33,367 nt of DNA from Deltaproteobacteria bacterium (GTDB lineage: Bacteria; Desulfobacterota; Desulfobulbia; Desulfobulbales; JAGXFP01). The stretch lies in contig JAGVGT010000044.1 in NCBI GenBank assembly GCA_020056965.1, positions 1-33,367 of the forward strand, read 5' to 3'. The notes below the pieces were generated by a model. That model ran no database searches and had not been told where the DNA came from. It saw only the letters and a list, made by a program, of their open reading frames with translations. Made by a program: the position numbers and the translations under genes. The stretch's first letter is position 1. Each line of letters opens with the position of its first letter. Of the stretch, positions 22,629-30,630 are shown piece after piece.

Positions 22629-23426
22629 TTAGGACTGCGGCGGCAGGAAGAGGAGGTCGAAGAGACGGCTGATCTCCGGCTGAAAGAACAGATAGAGCAC
22701 GGCGGCTATGGCCAGGAACGGGCCGTAAGGGATGACGGTCCTGCCGCCCTTTTTTTGCTTGAGCATGGCGCCGATGCCGACCAGCGATCCCAGGATCGAG
22801 CTGGCGAAGACCACGAAGGGCAGGGACTGCCAGCCCAGAAAGGCACCGATCATCGCCAGCAGCTTGATATCGCCACCGCCCATGCCTTCGCGCTTGGTGA
22901 AGAGGTAGTAGCCGGCGGCAATCAGGTAGAGGATGCCGCCCCCGACCAGGATGCCGATGGCCGAACTCTGCCAGTTGACCAGGGGGTTCAAGAAAGAGGC
23001 GGCGAAACCCACGATGATGCCGGGCAGGCTGATGACATCCGGGATGATCTGGTGGTGGAGGTCGATGACGAAGACGGCCAGCAGGGCTGCGCAGAAGATG
23101 AAGTAGATGGCGAAGGTCCAGGTTGGCCCGAACTGACGGAAAAGGGCGAAGGCCAGCAGGGCCATGGCCGTTTCCACCAGCGGGTACTGCCAGGAAATCG
23201 GCATGGCGCAGTGGCGGCAACGGGTCCGCAACAGCAGAAAACTTAAAATCGGGATATTGTCATACCACGCTAAAGGGGTCTGGCAGCCGGGGCAGTGGGA
23301 GGCGGGGAAGACAATGGAAGCGTCCTCCTTGGGCAGGCGCAGGATCACCACATTCAGGAAACTGCCGATGAGGGCGCCCAGGATGGCACTGAAGACGGTC
23401 AGGGTGGTGAGTTGGGTTTCGTTCAT
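22629..23426 (-). CDS. pilD: Prepilin peptidase/N-methyltransferase PilD
   Basis: This 265-residue inner-membrane aspartic protease cleaves and N-methylates type IV pilins and type II secretion pseudopilins. The N-terminal methyltransferase-type domain has the zinc tetracysteine (C45xxC48 ... C70xxC73), and IGSFLNVVILRLP precedes it. The catalytic aspartates are recognisable in IDLHHQIIPD (Asp122) and the GGGD motif GMGGGDIK (Asp186). About eight helices follow. Length is normal for the full bifunctional form. No pilin genes are in the window, so its substrates are elsewhere. The PAS-GGDEF gene follows on the same strand. Confidence 0.95.
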   Translation of the reverse strand: MNETQLTTLTVFSAILGALIGSFLNVVILRLPKEDASIVFPASHCPGCQTPLAWYDNIPILSFLLLRTRCRHCAMPISWQYPLVETAMALLAFALFRQFGPTWTFAIYFIFCAALLAVFVIDLHHQIIPDVISLPGIIVGFAASFLNPLVNWQSSAIGILVGGGILYLIAAGYYLFTKREGMGGGDIKLLAMIGAFLGWQSLPFVVFASSILGSLVGIGAMLKQKKGGRTVIPYGPFLAIAAVLYLFFQPEISRLFDLLFLPPQS

Positions 23427-23513
23427 GGTGGCGTGGTTTCTGTCTGGATACCGGAAATGTGTTTTAGGGCGTCATTAAAAATAACTATTCCATTGTCGTG
23501 GCATGCACGGCAT

Positions 23514-23568
23514 AAAGAGCCGTCCGTAATCCGGGTGGAATGTAAGGGTTATTTAGTCACGGCTCTTT
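23514..23568. repeat. 10-bp inverted repeat between pilD and the next gene
   Basis: AAAGAGCCGT (23514-23523) and ACGGCTCTTT (23559-23568) form a perfect stem around a 35-base loop in the 296-base divergent intergenic region. The arms lack a T-tract in either direction long enough for a clear terminator. It could be a leader-RNA structure or a protein site; nothing else is evident in the region except an AT-rich stretch near 23650. Confidence 0.45.
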
Positions 23569-23722
23569 CGGCCCGCCCGCGGCGGTGAGAGAAAGGCCAA
23601 GATGGCAGGGGTTCGATGATTCGGCCTATCCCTTTACGGTTTGCTGAGTATATTTTATTTTGGCGTCAGGCGAAATGCTAAAGTTGCCGGGGTGGCCGAA
23701 CCGCCAGCGAGGGGGGGCAGAG

Positions 23723-24091
23723 ATGAACAGGGAAGAGGCTCTGGCGCGCATCAAGGCCGAGGTGATGGCGGCGGACTGGCGTCTCAATCGGCGGCGGGCG
23801 GAGGGGCTGCGGCTGGCCCTGGCGGCGCTGGCCGGCGAACTGGCGGGACGCCGGAGTCTCGGCCTTTTGGTGGAAATGGCCAAGGCGGCCTTGGTCTGCC
23901 AGGAGCGATACGGTGAGTCGGCGCCGCCGGCTGTGCTGGATTTTCTCAAGCAAGTCCTGGCCCGGCTGGTCGATCTCCTGGAGGATGAAGTTATCTCGGC
24001 CGAACGCGATGCGGAAATCTTCAACAGAGTTCACACCCGGTTTCTTGAGTTGCGACTTCTGCTGGCCTCGGGGCAAGTCGGCCGGTCGTGA
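23723..24091 (+). CDS. Helical protein of unknown function
   Basis: This 122-residue protein has ATG at 23723 with a purine-rich GGGGGGGCAGAG upstream. It is almost entirely alpha-helical and rich in Ala, Leu, Arg and Glu (RIKAEVMAADWRLNRRRAEGLRLALAALAGEL, then VLDFLKQVLARLVDLLEDEV). It has no membrane segment and one cysteine. I do not recognise a family. Position upstream of the PilZ gene on the same strand, with a 126-base gap, makes a shared signalling role possible but unproven. Confidence 0.65.
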   Translation: MNREEALARIKAEVMAADWRLNRRRAEGLRLALAALAGELAGRRSLGLLVEMAKAALVCQERYGESAPPAVLDFLKQVLARLVDLLEDEVISAERDAEIFNRVHTRFLELRLLLASGQVGRS

Positions 24092-24217
24092 GCCTCGGCC
24101 GGTGAAATCAAGGTTGGCATTGCCAGTCAATAGTTTATATTGAGTGCCGAAGTGTCGCGGTTGCCACCCGGTAGCAGCGCGGCGGGGGTGATCAATGTTA
24201 AACCCGGGTGATGGACG

Positions 24218-24751
24218 ATGGCGGAAAATCAACAGGAAAAACGGCGTGATCTGCGGGTCGTCTTCCGGTCCACGGCCCGGTTGCGCTTCTCCGGCGAGCG
24301 GGTTTATGAAAAATGTGAAACCTCTGACATCAGTGTCAGCGGGGTTTTTGTGCGGGGCGTGAGCGGGGTGGTCGGCGGCGAAAGTTGTGAGATCGAATTC
24401 CGCCTGATCGGCCACACCAGTTCGCTGGTCCTGGAGTTGGCCGGCGAGGTGGTCCGGGTTGTGGATGGTGGAGTGGCCCTGCAATTTATTGAGGTCGATC
24501 AGGACAGCTTCTGCCATCTGCAGAACATCGTATATTTCAACTACAAGGAAGCCGGCCAGCTGGGCGTTCCCGCGGGGGAGATGGTCAGCGAGGTGGAGGA
24601 TGAGACCGTCTATCTCGGCCTGGACGGATCCCGGTCCAATAAGCCTCTGCCGGACAATTATTTAAGTTGCGGTGATGGCGACGAAGATGGTGATGACCAC
24701 GATCTCGACGGCATTGGTCGGGCCGGATACGGTCCCGGACCAGACGATTGA
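24218..24751 (+). CDS. PilZ-domain cyclic-di-GMP receptor
   Basis: This 177-residue protein has an N-terminal PilZ domain (about 7-115) with both c-di-GMP-binding motifs. These are RRDLRV (RxxxR, Arg9-Arg13) and DISVSG (residues 37-42, D/NxSxxG). The remainder (about 120-177) is an acidic, Gly/Asp-rich tail without clear structure (GDGDEDGDDHDLDG). It is a likely effector for the several cyclic-di-GMP enzymes in this window. It heads a compact gene group: the MTH1187-type gene starts 21 bases after its stop and the next two genes are spaced by 8-12 bases. The ribosome binding site is modest. Confidence 0.85.
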   Translation: MAENQQEKRRDLRVVFRSTARLRFSGERVYEKCETSDISVSGVFVRGVSGVVGGESCEIEFRLIGHTSSLVLELAGEVVRVVDGGVALQFIEVDQDSFCHLQNIVYFNYKEAGQLGVPAGEMVSEVEDETVYLGLDGSRSNKPLPDNYLSCGDGDEDGDDHDLDGIGRAGYGPGPDD

Positions 24752-24772
24752 CCCTTTGGGCGGAGAACTGAG

Positions 24773-25084
24773 ATGGCGCTGATGCAGATCAATGTCTTGC
24801 CGCTGGGGACCTCTTCCCCCAGCGTCGGTGAGTTTGTCGGTTCCATCGTCAAACATTTGCAGCGTGAGGGCGCGGTTTACCGCCTCACCGACATGGGTAC
24901 CGAGGTCGAGGGACCGGCGGCGGAGTTGCTGGCCCTGGCGGCCCGCCTCCATGAAATCCCCTTCACCAAGGGCTGTCGCCGGGTGGTGACCCAGATCGTT
25001 ATCGACGACCGCCGCGACAAAAAGATCGGGCTGGGCGACAAGGTTGCCTCGGTCAACCAGCGCCTGGCCATCGAAGCGGATTAG
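24773..25084 (+). CDS. MTH1187/YkoF-type thiamine-binding protein
   Basis: This 103-residue ferredoxin-like-fold protein of the MTH1187 (DUF77) family has the signature pieces MQINVLPLGTSSPSVGEFVGSIV, YRLTDMGTEVEGP and VVTQIVIDDRRDKK. Structural members bind thiamine-like or other small ligands and are thought to act as carriers or sensors; the biological role is not settled. Placement between a PilZ protein and a membrane Fe-S pair is the most informative clue. It is soluble and complete, with GGAG about 8 bases before the ATG. Confidence 0.88.
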   Translation: MALMQINVLPLGTSSPSVGEFVGSIVKHLQREGAVYRLTDMGTEVEGPAAELLALAARLHEIPFTKGCRRVVTQIVIDDRRDKKIGLGDKVASVNQRLAIEAD

Positions 25085-25092
25085 CGTAACCA

Positions 25093-25257
25093 ATGACCTA
25101 CAGTGAAGATAAAAAAGTCCACCGGGTCCGCAAGGGGCCGATCCTGGCGCTCCTCTTCTCCCTGCTTCTCTGGTTTGTCGGGATCGCGCTCGGGGAGCCG
25201 GATCGGGTCATGGAACTGGCCCGGCAGGTCTGTCTAAGCTGCATCGGTTTGGGCTAG
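25093..25257 (+). CDS. CD1871A-type small CxxC membrane protein
   Basis: This 54-residue protein is easily missed because of its size. It has a short basic N-terminus, one transmembrane helix (about residues 16-34, ILALLFSLLLWFVGIALG), then a short segment ending in VCLSCIGLG with C47xxC50. This layout and the ending match the CD1871A family of CxxC proteins, which in other genomes sits beside polytopic 4Fe-4S proteins. It begins 8 bases after the previous stop and ends 12 bases before the Fe-S gene. A role in electron or thiol delivery to that partner is inference. Confidence 0.82.
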   Translation: MTYSEDKKVHRVRKGPILALLFSLLLWFVGIALGEPDRVMELARQVCLSCIGLG

Positions 25258-25269
25258 GCGAGACCAGGC

Positions 25270-26184
25270 ATGGGTTACGTCCGCAAATGGGTCCAGATTA
25301 TCTTCGGTTTTCTGATGAACGGTTATTGGGGCTTCCCCTTCAGCCGGTCGATCTATCAGGGGCCCATGAAGGTCATTTGCGCCCCCGGTCTTAACTGTTA
25401 TTCCTGCCCGGCCGCCACCTCCTACTGCATCCTTGGTTCCCTGCAGAACCTGCTCGCTAATGTGCGCCTCTCCCTGGAGGCTGGACAATACTATTTGGGG
25501 CTTTATGTGGTCGGCTCGGCCGGGGTGCTGGGCGGCTTGTTCGGGCGGATGATCTGCGGCTGGGCCTGCCCCTTCGGTTTTGTCCAGGAGTTGCTCCACA
25601 AAATTCCCTCGCCCAAGTACCGGGTGCCCCGGCCCCTCCGCTACGGCAAGTTTTTTTTCCTGGTGGTTTTTGTCATACTTTTGCCGCTTTTCGCCATTGA
25701 TGAGTTTGGCGCCGGGGTCACCTGGTTCTGTAAGTTCGTCTGCCCGGCCGGAACCCTGGAAGCGGGGCTGCCGATGCTGGTCCTGCAGCCCTCCCTGCGG
25801 GCCGGACTGGGGCTGATTTTTTGGAATAAATTTGTGATCCTGCTGCTGTTTCTGGTCTGGAGCGTGCTGAGCAGCCGGCCTTTCTGCCGGGTGGTCTGCC
25901 CGCTCGGGGCCTTTTACGCCCTGTTCAGCCGGTTTCGCATGGTCCGGCTGCGGCTGGACAAAGGTAACTGCATCACCTGCGGGGCCTGTCATCCGGTCTG
26001 TCCGATGGGGGTCAAGTTTGATCAGTCACCGGATGATGCCGACTGCATCACCTGTATGAAATGTATGACCAAGGCCTGCCGCTTCGATGCGATTTACCTG
26101 GAGGTCGGGGGGATTCCGGTGCGGGCCGGCCGTACTCTGGCTCGACCGGTGGCGGCGACTAGCAGGCAGAAGACCGAAGGCTGA
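25270..26184 (+). CDS. Polytopic 4Fe-4S membrane protein (NapH/YccM-like)
   Basis: This 304-residue inner-membrane protein has about five helices and many cysteines. It opens with CxxxxxCxxC (C37, C43, C46). Membrane-border CxxxCP motifs are ICGWACPFG, FCKFVCPAG and FCRVVCPLGAF, as in NapH and related quinol-linked electron-transfer proteins. The C-terminal ferredoxin-like clusters are CITCGACHPVCP and CITCMKCMTKAC. It probably passes electrons between the quinone pool and a periplasmic or cytoplasmic partner. The last residues, SRQKTEG, are encoded by one arm of a repeat-derived inverted repeat, so the C-terminus seems to have been altered by repeat invasion. Confidence 0.9.
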   Translation: MGYVRKWVQIIFGFLMNGYWGFPFSRSIYQGPMKVICAPGLNCYSCPAATSYCILGSLQNLLANVRLSLEAGQYYLGLYVVGSAGVLGGLFGRMICGWACPFGFVQELLHKIPSPKYRVPRPLRYGKFFFLVVFVILLPLFAIDEFGAGVTWFCKFVCPAGTLEAGLPMLVLQPSLRAGLGLIFWNKFVILLLFLVWSVLSSRPFCRVVCPLGAFYALFSRFRMVRLRLDKGNCITCGACHPVCPMGVKFDQSPDDADCITCMKCMTKACRFDAIYLEVGGIPVRAGRTLARPVAATSRQKTEG

Positions 26185-26232
26185 AGGCTATTGGGTGACA
26201 CGATTTGACCTTCAGCCTTCGGTCTTCTGCCT
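26164..26232. repeat. Perfect 24-bp inverted repeat made of GAAG heptads
   Basis: The arms at 26164-26187 and 26209-26232 are perfectly complementary, with a 21-base spacer. Each arm consists of heptads CAGAAGA, CCGAAGG and CTGAAGG, the same C-N-GAAG-N pattern as the array at 12010-12126. The left arm includes the last codons and the TGA stop of the Fe-S gene. As RNA it would be a very stable hairpin, but it is followed by CTAAAAACC, not a T-tract, so it could stabilise or attenuate rather than terminate the transcript. Confidence 0.9.
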
Positions 26233-26266
26233 AAAAACCCGAGCAAACAACCGACGGAGGTTGCTG

Positions 26267-26710
26267 ATGTATAACAAAATATTGTTCTGGGCCTTTTCTT
26301 TACTGATGCTGGCCCCTGGTTTGGCCCAGGCCTCGACCATGGTCAGTGTGTCGCACGATAAAAGCAGCCTGCACTCCGGGCCGGGTGATAAACATCCGGT
26401 GGTTTGGACTCTGGGTGTCGGTTTTCCCCTTAGTGCCGTCGAAGAGCAAGGTGACTGGTACCGGGTTGAGGATTTTGAAGGCGCCACCGGCTGGATTCGT
26501 AAAAAACAGGTCGGGCGGGAACCGCACTTGATTGTCAAAGCCGCGAAGGCTAACATTCGCTCCGGGCCGAGCGACCGCTACAAGTTGATCGGCACGGCCA
26601 ATCGCGGCGTGGTTTTTAAGACCCTAAAGGTGAAAGGCAACTGGGTCAAGGTCAAGCACGGAAAAGGTCTGACCGGCTGGGTCAGTCGGAGTCTGCTCTG
26701 GGGGTCGTGA
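26267..26710 (+). CDS. Exported protein with two SH3b domains
   Basis: This 147-residue protein has a signal peptide (MYNKILFWAFSLLMLAPGLAQA) and two bacterial SH3 repeats. The first runs from SLHSGPGDKHPVVWTLGVGFPL to DWYRVEDFEGATGWI, the second from ANIRSGPSDRYKLIGTANRGVVF to NWVKVKHGKGLTGWVSRSLLW. SH3b domains usually bind peptidoglycan or periplasmic partners. GGAGG is six bases before the ATG at 26267. It lies 82 bases after the Fe-S gene, across the inverted repeat, and is probably the last gene of the PilZ-led group. No catalytic domain is present. Confidence 0.88.
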   Translation: MYNKILFWAFSLLMLAPGLAQASTMVSVSHDKSSLHSGPGDKHPVVWTLGVGFPLSAVEEQGDWYRVEDFEGATGWIRKKQVGREPHLIVKAAKANIRSGPSDRYKLIGTANRGVVFKTLKVKGNWVKVKHGKGLTGWVSRSLLWGS

Positions 26711-27072
26711 TTGTTTGGTCACCGGCCAAACCCATGGGGTGTTCCGGCCCCTTCTTCAGTCCACCGGAGTTGATCTGCCGAGCGCCCCACCTCCGGTTCC
26801 TTTCGCAAGCTTCAATCCCCCTATTAGCAAGGTTAACCTGTTCTCGGGGAGTCGTCTGAAGATCACTAATAATGGTGGTGCCCCGAAGGGTAACCTGTTA
26901 TATTTCTGGCCACTTTAGGGGCCGAGAGCAAATATCCGTTAAATTTGTGACTGGGTCGTTGCGCTCGGACCCAGTGTGGTTCTCCCCTGGGAAATCCGAT
27001 TACGGGTCTAAGTGTTGCAGTTACTGTTGAACAAAGGCTTCGCGAGTTCCCAGTTACCTGTAGGAGGACCGC
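26711..27072. other. Gene-free stretch with one hairpin
   Basis: No convincing gene was found. The only notable structure is an 8-bp perfect hairpin ACTGGGTC / GACCCAGT (26950-26957 with 26968-26975) with a 10-base loop and no T-tract after it. The region presumably holds the promoter of the PhnD-like gene, whose ribosome binding site GTAGGAGG is at its end. Confidence 0.5.
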
Positions 27073-27987
27073 ATGACCAGTCACGCTTTGCGCACCAGGC
27101 CAATCGTTATGGCGCTGGCCTTTCTGCTCTCCCTCTATATTTTCCAGCCACCCCAGGCCCGCGCCGCGTCATCGGAGCGATTGCTCATCGGCCTGATCCC
27201 GGAGCTGAACATCTTCAAACAGAAACAGCGCTTCCGGCTGCTGGGCGAATATCTTACGAAAAAGACCGGAGTCCCGGTGGAGTTCACCATCCTGACCCGG
27301 TACGGCAATATTATCGATAACTTCACCACCGATAAGCTAGACGGTGCTTTTTTCGGCTCCTTTACCGGGGCGCTGGCCATCCGCAGGCTCGGGGTGATCC
27401 CTTTGGCCCGGCCGGTCAATCTGGACGGCTCTTCCACCTACCACGGCCTGTTGCTGGTGCGCAAGGACAGCGGAATTTCCTCAGTGGCGAGCATGCGCGG
27501 CAAACGCATGGCCTACGTGGACAGGGCCACCACTGCCGGATATATCTTTCCCCTGGCCTATCTCCGGGAGCATGGGGTAAACGGGGAGAGCGGCTTTTTT
27601 CGCGAGGCCTTCTTTACCGGCAGCCACGATGCCGCCATCAGCGCCTTGCTGGATGGCAAGGCCGACATCGCGGCCGCCAAGCACAGCGTCTATGATCGGA
27701 TCGAGAAGGATAACCCCAGGGTCGCCAAGGAGTTGACGGTCCTCGCCAAATCTGCCTCGGTGCCCTCCAACGGCCTGTGCGTGCGGGCTGACCTGCCGGC
27801 TGATCTGCAGAAGAAACTGAAGAAGGCCCTGCTCGACCTGGAGGCGGACCCGGGCGGGCAGGCGGTGCTGACCGAATTCGGCGCCCGCCGCTTTATCGAA
27901 ACCACCAAGGAGGATTACCGGCCGCTTTTCGCGATGGCGATTCAGGCCGGGATTGATATCAAGACTTACTCGTATCGAAACCAATAA
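27073..27987 (+). CDS. PhnD/SsuA-type periplasmic binding protein
   Basis: This 304-residue protein has a Sec signal peptide (cleavage near Ala31, ARAASS) and a type II periplasmic-binding fold of the phosphonate/phosphite/phosphate PhnD-like group. Landmarks are LLIGLIPELNIFKQKQRFRLLGEYLTKKTG, GAFFGSFTGALAIRR, YHGLLLVRKDSGISSVASMRGKRMAYVDRATTAGYIFPL, GSHDAAISALLDGKADIAAAKHSVYDR and FIETTKEDYRPLF. No ABC permease or ATPase for it is nearby. It is followed after 27 bases by a membrane GGDEF-EAL sensor, so it more likely presents a ligand to that sensor than feeds a transporter (inference). A GGAGG site precedes the ATG. Confidence 0.88.
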   Translation: MTSHALRTRPIVMALAFLLSLYIFQPPQARAASSERLLIGLIPELNIFKQKQRFRLLGEYLTKKTGVPVEFTILTRYGNIIDNFTTDKLDGAFFGSFTGALAIRRLGVIPLARPVNLDGSSTYHGLLLVRKDSGISSVASMRGKRMAYVDRATTAGYIFPLAYLREHGVNGESGFFREAFFTGSHDAAISALLDGKADIAAAKHSVYDRIEKDNPRVAKELTVLAKSASVPSNGLCVRADLPADLQKKLKKALLDLEADPGGQAVLTEFGARRFIETTKEDYRPLFAMAIQAGIDIKTYSYRNQ

Positions 27988-28014
27988 TTTCCGGCCCGAC
28001 CAGCGACATCAAGC

Positions 28015-30510
28015 ATGAAACGTAAAATTGTCTCCGCCCTGTTGCTGCTCTTCATTACCTTCGCTTCCGGGGCGGTGTTGGCGACCTATTATATCACCCA
28101 TTCCACCGCGACCCTCAGCCGGCTGATCACCCTCCATCAGATCGAAGACCTCCGGCAGCACCTGGTTATTTCCATCCAGACCGTCCAGTCCGATCTTTAC
28201 ACCGTCCATACCAAACTCGGTCACCAGGCGGACGCCATTGTTGAAAACGTCACCAAGCTGGAAAATTCCGCCAGCCACTGTTCCGATTGCCACCACGAAC
28301 CGCAGGTTGCCGCCGATATCCTGGAGGTCCAGCGCCAGATCAACACTTACCAGGATGCCCTAAGTTACTACATCACCGCCTCGGCCAACCGGGAGCGGAT
28401 CGAAAAATTGCAGTCGGAGGCTGCCGCCATCGGCAACCAGCTCCTGAACCGGACCGAGCTCATGTCGATCCGGGCTTCCCGGAATCTTGAGGGCATGACC
28501 AGCAAGGCCATGGGTAAGATCCATCAGGCCCGCGGCGTACTTTACCTGACCATTGTCCTCACCTTCCTGTTCGGGGCCGGCATCGCCATCTACCTGATTC
28601 GGGCGGTCACCGGCCCCATTGTTCGGCTGGTCTCGGCCACCCGGGCCCTGGCCGGAGGCGACCTTAGCCATGTGGTGGCCAGCGGCGACCGGACCGAGTT
28701 CGGCGAACTGGCCACCCATTTCAACGCCATGAGCCAGGCCCTTAAGGAGAATTACGAGAAGCTGGTCCGGGAAGTCGAGGAACGGCGGCAGGCGGAAGAG
28801 GCGCTCCTGGAAAGCGAGGAACGCTATGCCCTGGCGGCCAGCGGCGCCAATGACGGCCTCTGGGACCTCGACATCAGGAAGAACACGATTTACTACTCCT
28901 ACCGCTGGAAATCGATGCTCGGCCACAAGGAGGACGAGATCGGCAGCACCCTCGACGAATGGCTCAATCGCCTGCATGAAATGGACCGGGGGCAGGTCGA
29001 GGCCAAGTTGGCGGCCCATATCAACGGCCAGATTCCCCACTTCGAATGTGAATACCGGATCCGCCACAAGGACCGTTCCTTCCGCTGGATGCTGGCCCGG
29101 GGGTTGACGGTGCGGGACGAATTTGGCGCCGCCTACCGCATGGCCGGTTCCCAGACCGATATCACCGCCCGGAAACTGGTCGAGGAACAGCTGCTCCACG
29201 ACGCCTTTCATGATGCCCTGACCGGCCTGCCCAACCGGGCGTTGTTCATGGATCGGCTGCAGCACGTCATCGACAGCGCCAAACGCCACCAAGATTATTG
29301 CTACGCGGTGCTCTTCACCGATCTGGACCGCTTCAAGGTGATCAATGACAGCATGGGTCACGAGGTCGGCGACAAGCTCCTGATCGAGGTGGGGAATCGT
29401 CTGGTGACCTGTCTGCGGCCGGGGGACACCGTGGCCCGCCTGGGCGGCGACGAGTTCGCCATCATCCTCGAAGACATCACCAGCCGGTCGGATGCCGAAA
29501 TCACCACCCAGCGTATCCTGGAGGCCATCCGGCACCCCTTCCAGGTTGAGGGCCAAGAGTTTTTTACCTCGCAAAGTATCGGTATCGCCCTGAAATCCGG
29601 CCATTACGAAGTGCCGGACGAGGTGATCCGCGACGCCGATATCGCCATGTACCAGGCCAAGGCCACCGGCGGCAACCGCTTCGTGTTCTTTGACACCCAC
29701 ATGCACACCAGCATCATCAATCGCAATCAGCTGGAAGCGGACCTGCACGTGGCCATCGAAAATTTCGCCGATTTCGTCATCCACTATCAGCCGATCATGG
29801 ACCTGCAGCAAGATACCATCAGTGGTTTCGAGGCCCTGGTCCGCTGGCAGCATGCCAGTCGCGGTCTGATCCAGCCCATGGAATTCATCCCGCTGGCCGA
29901 GGAAACCGGCATGATCATCCCGCTTTCCAAGTGGATTATTAGCGAGTCGTGCCGCCAGTTGCAGGCCTGGCAGAAGTTGTACTGCGCCGCTCCGCCGCTC
30001 CAGATGAGCATCAACATTACCAGCCGGCTTCTGCTGCTCCCCGGTTTTGTCGAATACATCTGTGCCTGCCTGCAGGAGTACCGGCTGGAGCCGGGCAGCA
30101 TCGCCCCGGAGATCACCGAAAGCACGCTTCTCGACCACACCAAGGTCGTCGAGGAGGCCCTGGCCCAGCTCCAGCGCCTGGGGGTCCGCATCCACATAGA
30201 CGACTTCGGGACCGGCTATTCCTCCTTGAGCTATCTGCACAAGTTCCCGGTCGATGCCCTGAAGATCGACCGTTCCTTCATCGCCAAGATGGCGGGCGGC
30301 GACGAGCATCAGGAGATTGTCAAAACCATCATCACCCTGGCCCGCAACCTCAAGCTCAACGTTATCGCCGAGGGGCTGGAACTCGACGCCCAACTCACCA
30401 CCATGCTGGGGCTTAAATGCCCATTCGGGCAGGGGTTCCTCTTCTCCAAGGCCCTCACCGCCGAAGATATCTCGCGGTGGATCAAGGATAATTGCATCAA
30501 GTTTTCCTGA
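28015..30510 (+). CDS. Heme-c sensor HAMP-PAS-GGDEF-EAL protein
   Basis: This 831-residue inner-membrane signalling protein has helices at about residues 7-27 and 177-195 bracketing a periplasmic domain. That domain contains HCSDCHHEP, a c-type heme motif C89xxCH93. A HAMP linker (196-250), a PAS/PAC domain (262-390), a GGDEF domain with intact RLGGDEF (477-481) and an RPGD inhibitory site, and a full EAL domain follow. The EAL domain has GFEALVRW (EAL 606-608), DDFGTGYSSLSYLHKFPVDALKIDRSFI and VIAEGLE. Both making and breaking cyclic di-GMP are therefore chemically possible. The heme suggests sensing of redox state, NO, CO or O2. It is coupled to the PhnD-like protein upstream. Confidence 0.93.
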   Translation: MKRKIVSALLLLFITFASGAVLATYYITHSTATLSRLITLHQIEDLRQHLVISIQTVQSDLYTVHTKLGHQADAIVENVTKLENSASHCSDCHHEPQVAADILEVQRQINTYQDALSYYITASANRERIEKLQSEAAAIGNQLLNRTELMSIRASRNLEGMTSKAMGKIHQARGVLYLTIVLTFLFGAGIAIYLIRAVTGPIVRLVSATRALAGGDLSHVVASGDRTEFGELATHFNAMSQALKENYEKLVREVEERRQAEEALLESEERYALAASGANDGLWDLDIRKNTIYYSYRWKSMLGHKEDEIGSTLDEWLNRLHEMDRGQVEAKLAAHINGQIPHFECEYRIRHKDRSFRWMLARGLTVRDEFGAAYRMAGSQTDITARKLVEEQLLHDAFHDALTGLPNRALFMDRLQHVIDSAKRHQDYCYAVLFTDLDRFKVINDSMGHEVGDKLLIEVGNRLVTCLRPGDTVARLGGDEFAIILEDITSRSDAEITTQRILEAIRHPFQVEGQEFFTSQSIGIALKSGHYEVPDEVIRDADIAMYQAKATGGNRFVFFDTHMHTSIINRNQLEADLHVAIENFADFVIHYQPIMDLQQDTISGFEALVRWQHASRGLIQPMEFIPLAEETGMIIPLSKWIISESCRQLQAWQKLYCAAPPLQMSINITSRLLLLPGFVEYICACLQEYRLEPGSIAPEITESTLLDHTKVVEEALAQLQRLGVRIHIDDFGTGYSSLSYLHKFPVDALKIDRSFIAKMAGGDEHQEIVKTIITLARNLKLNVIAEGLELDAQLTTMLGLKCPFGQGFLFSKALTAEDISRWIKDNCIKFS

Positions 30511-30630
30511 CTCCATACTCTGGGTGGGACCCTGCCGGGAGCCCGGGCGCTGGTTATGGCGAATCCGATCCGGGGCAGATCGCGGCAAAATTGCCCGGCC
30601 CATTGTGAAATGAAATTGACCAGTGTTAGC

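Noticed and set aside
26164-26232. Ordinary rho-independent terminator
   Set aside because: The stem is strong, but no T-tract follows on either side and the arms are heptad repeats.
28360-30603. 747-residue frame antisense to the GGDEF-EAL gene
   Set aside because: Same artefact; the sense strand carries complete HAMP, PAS, GGDEF and EAL domains.
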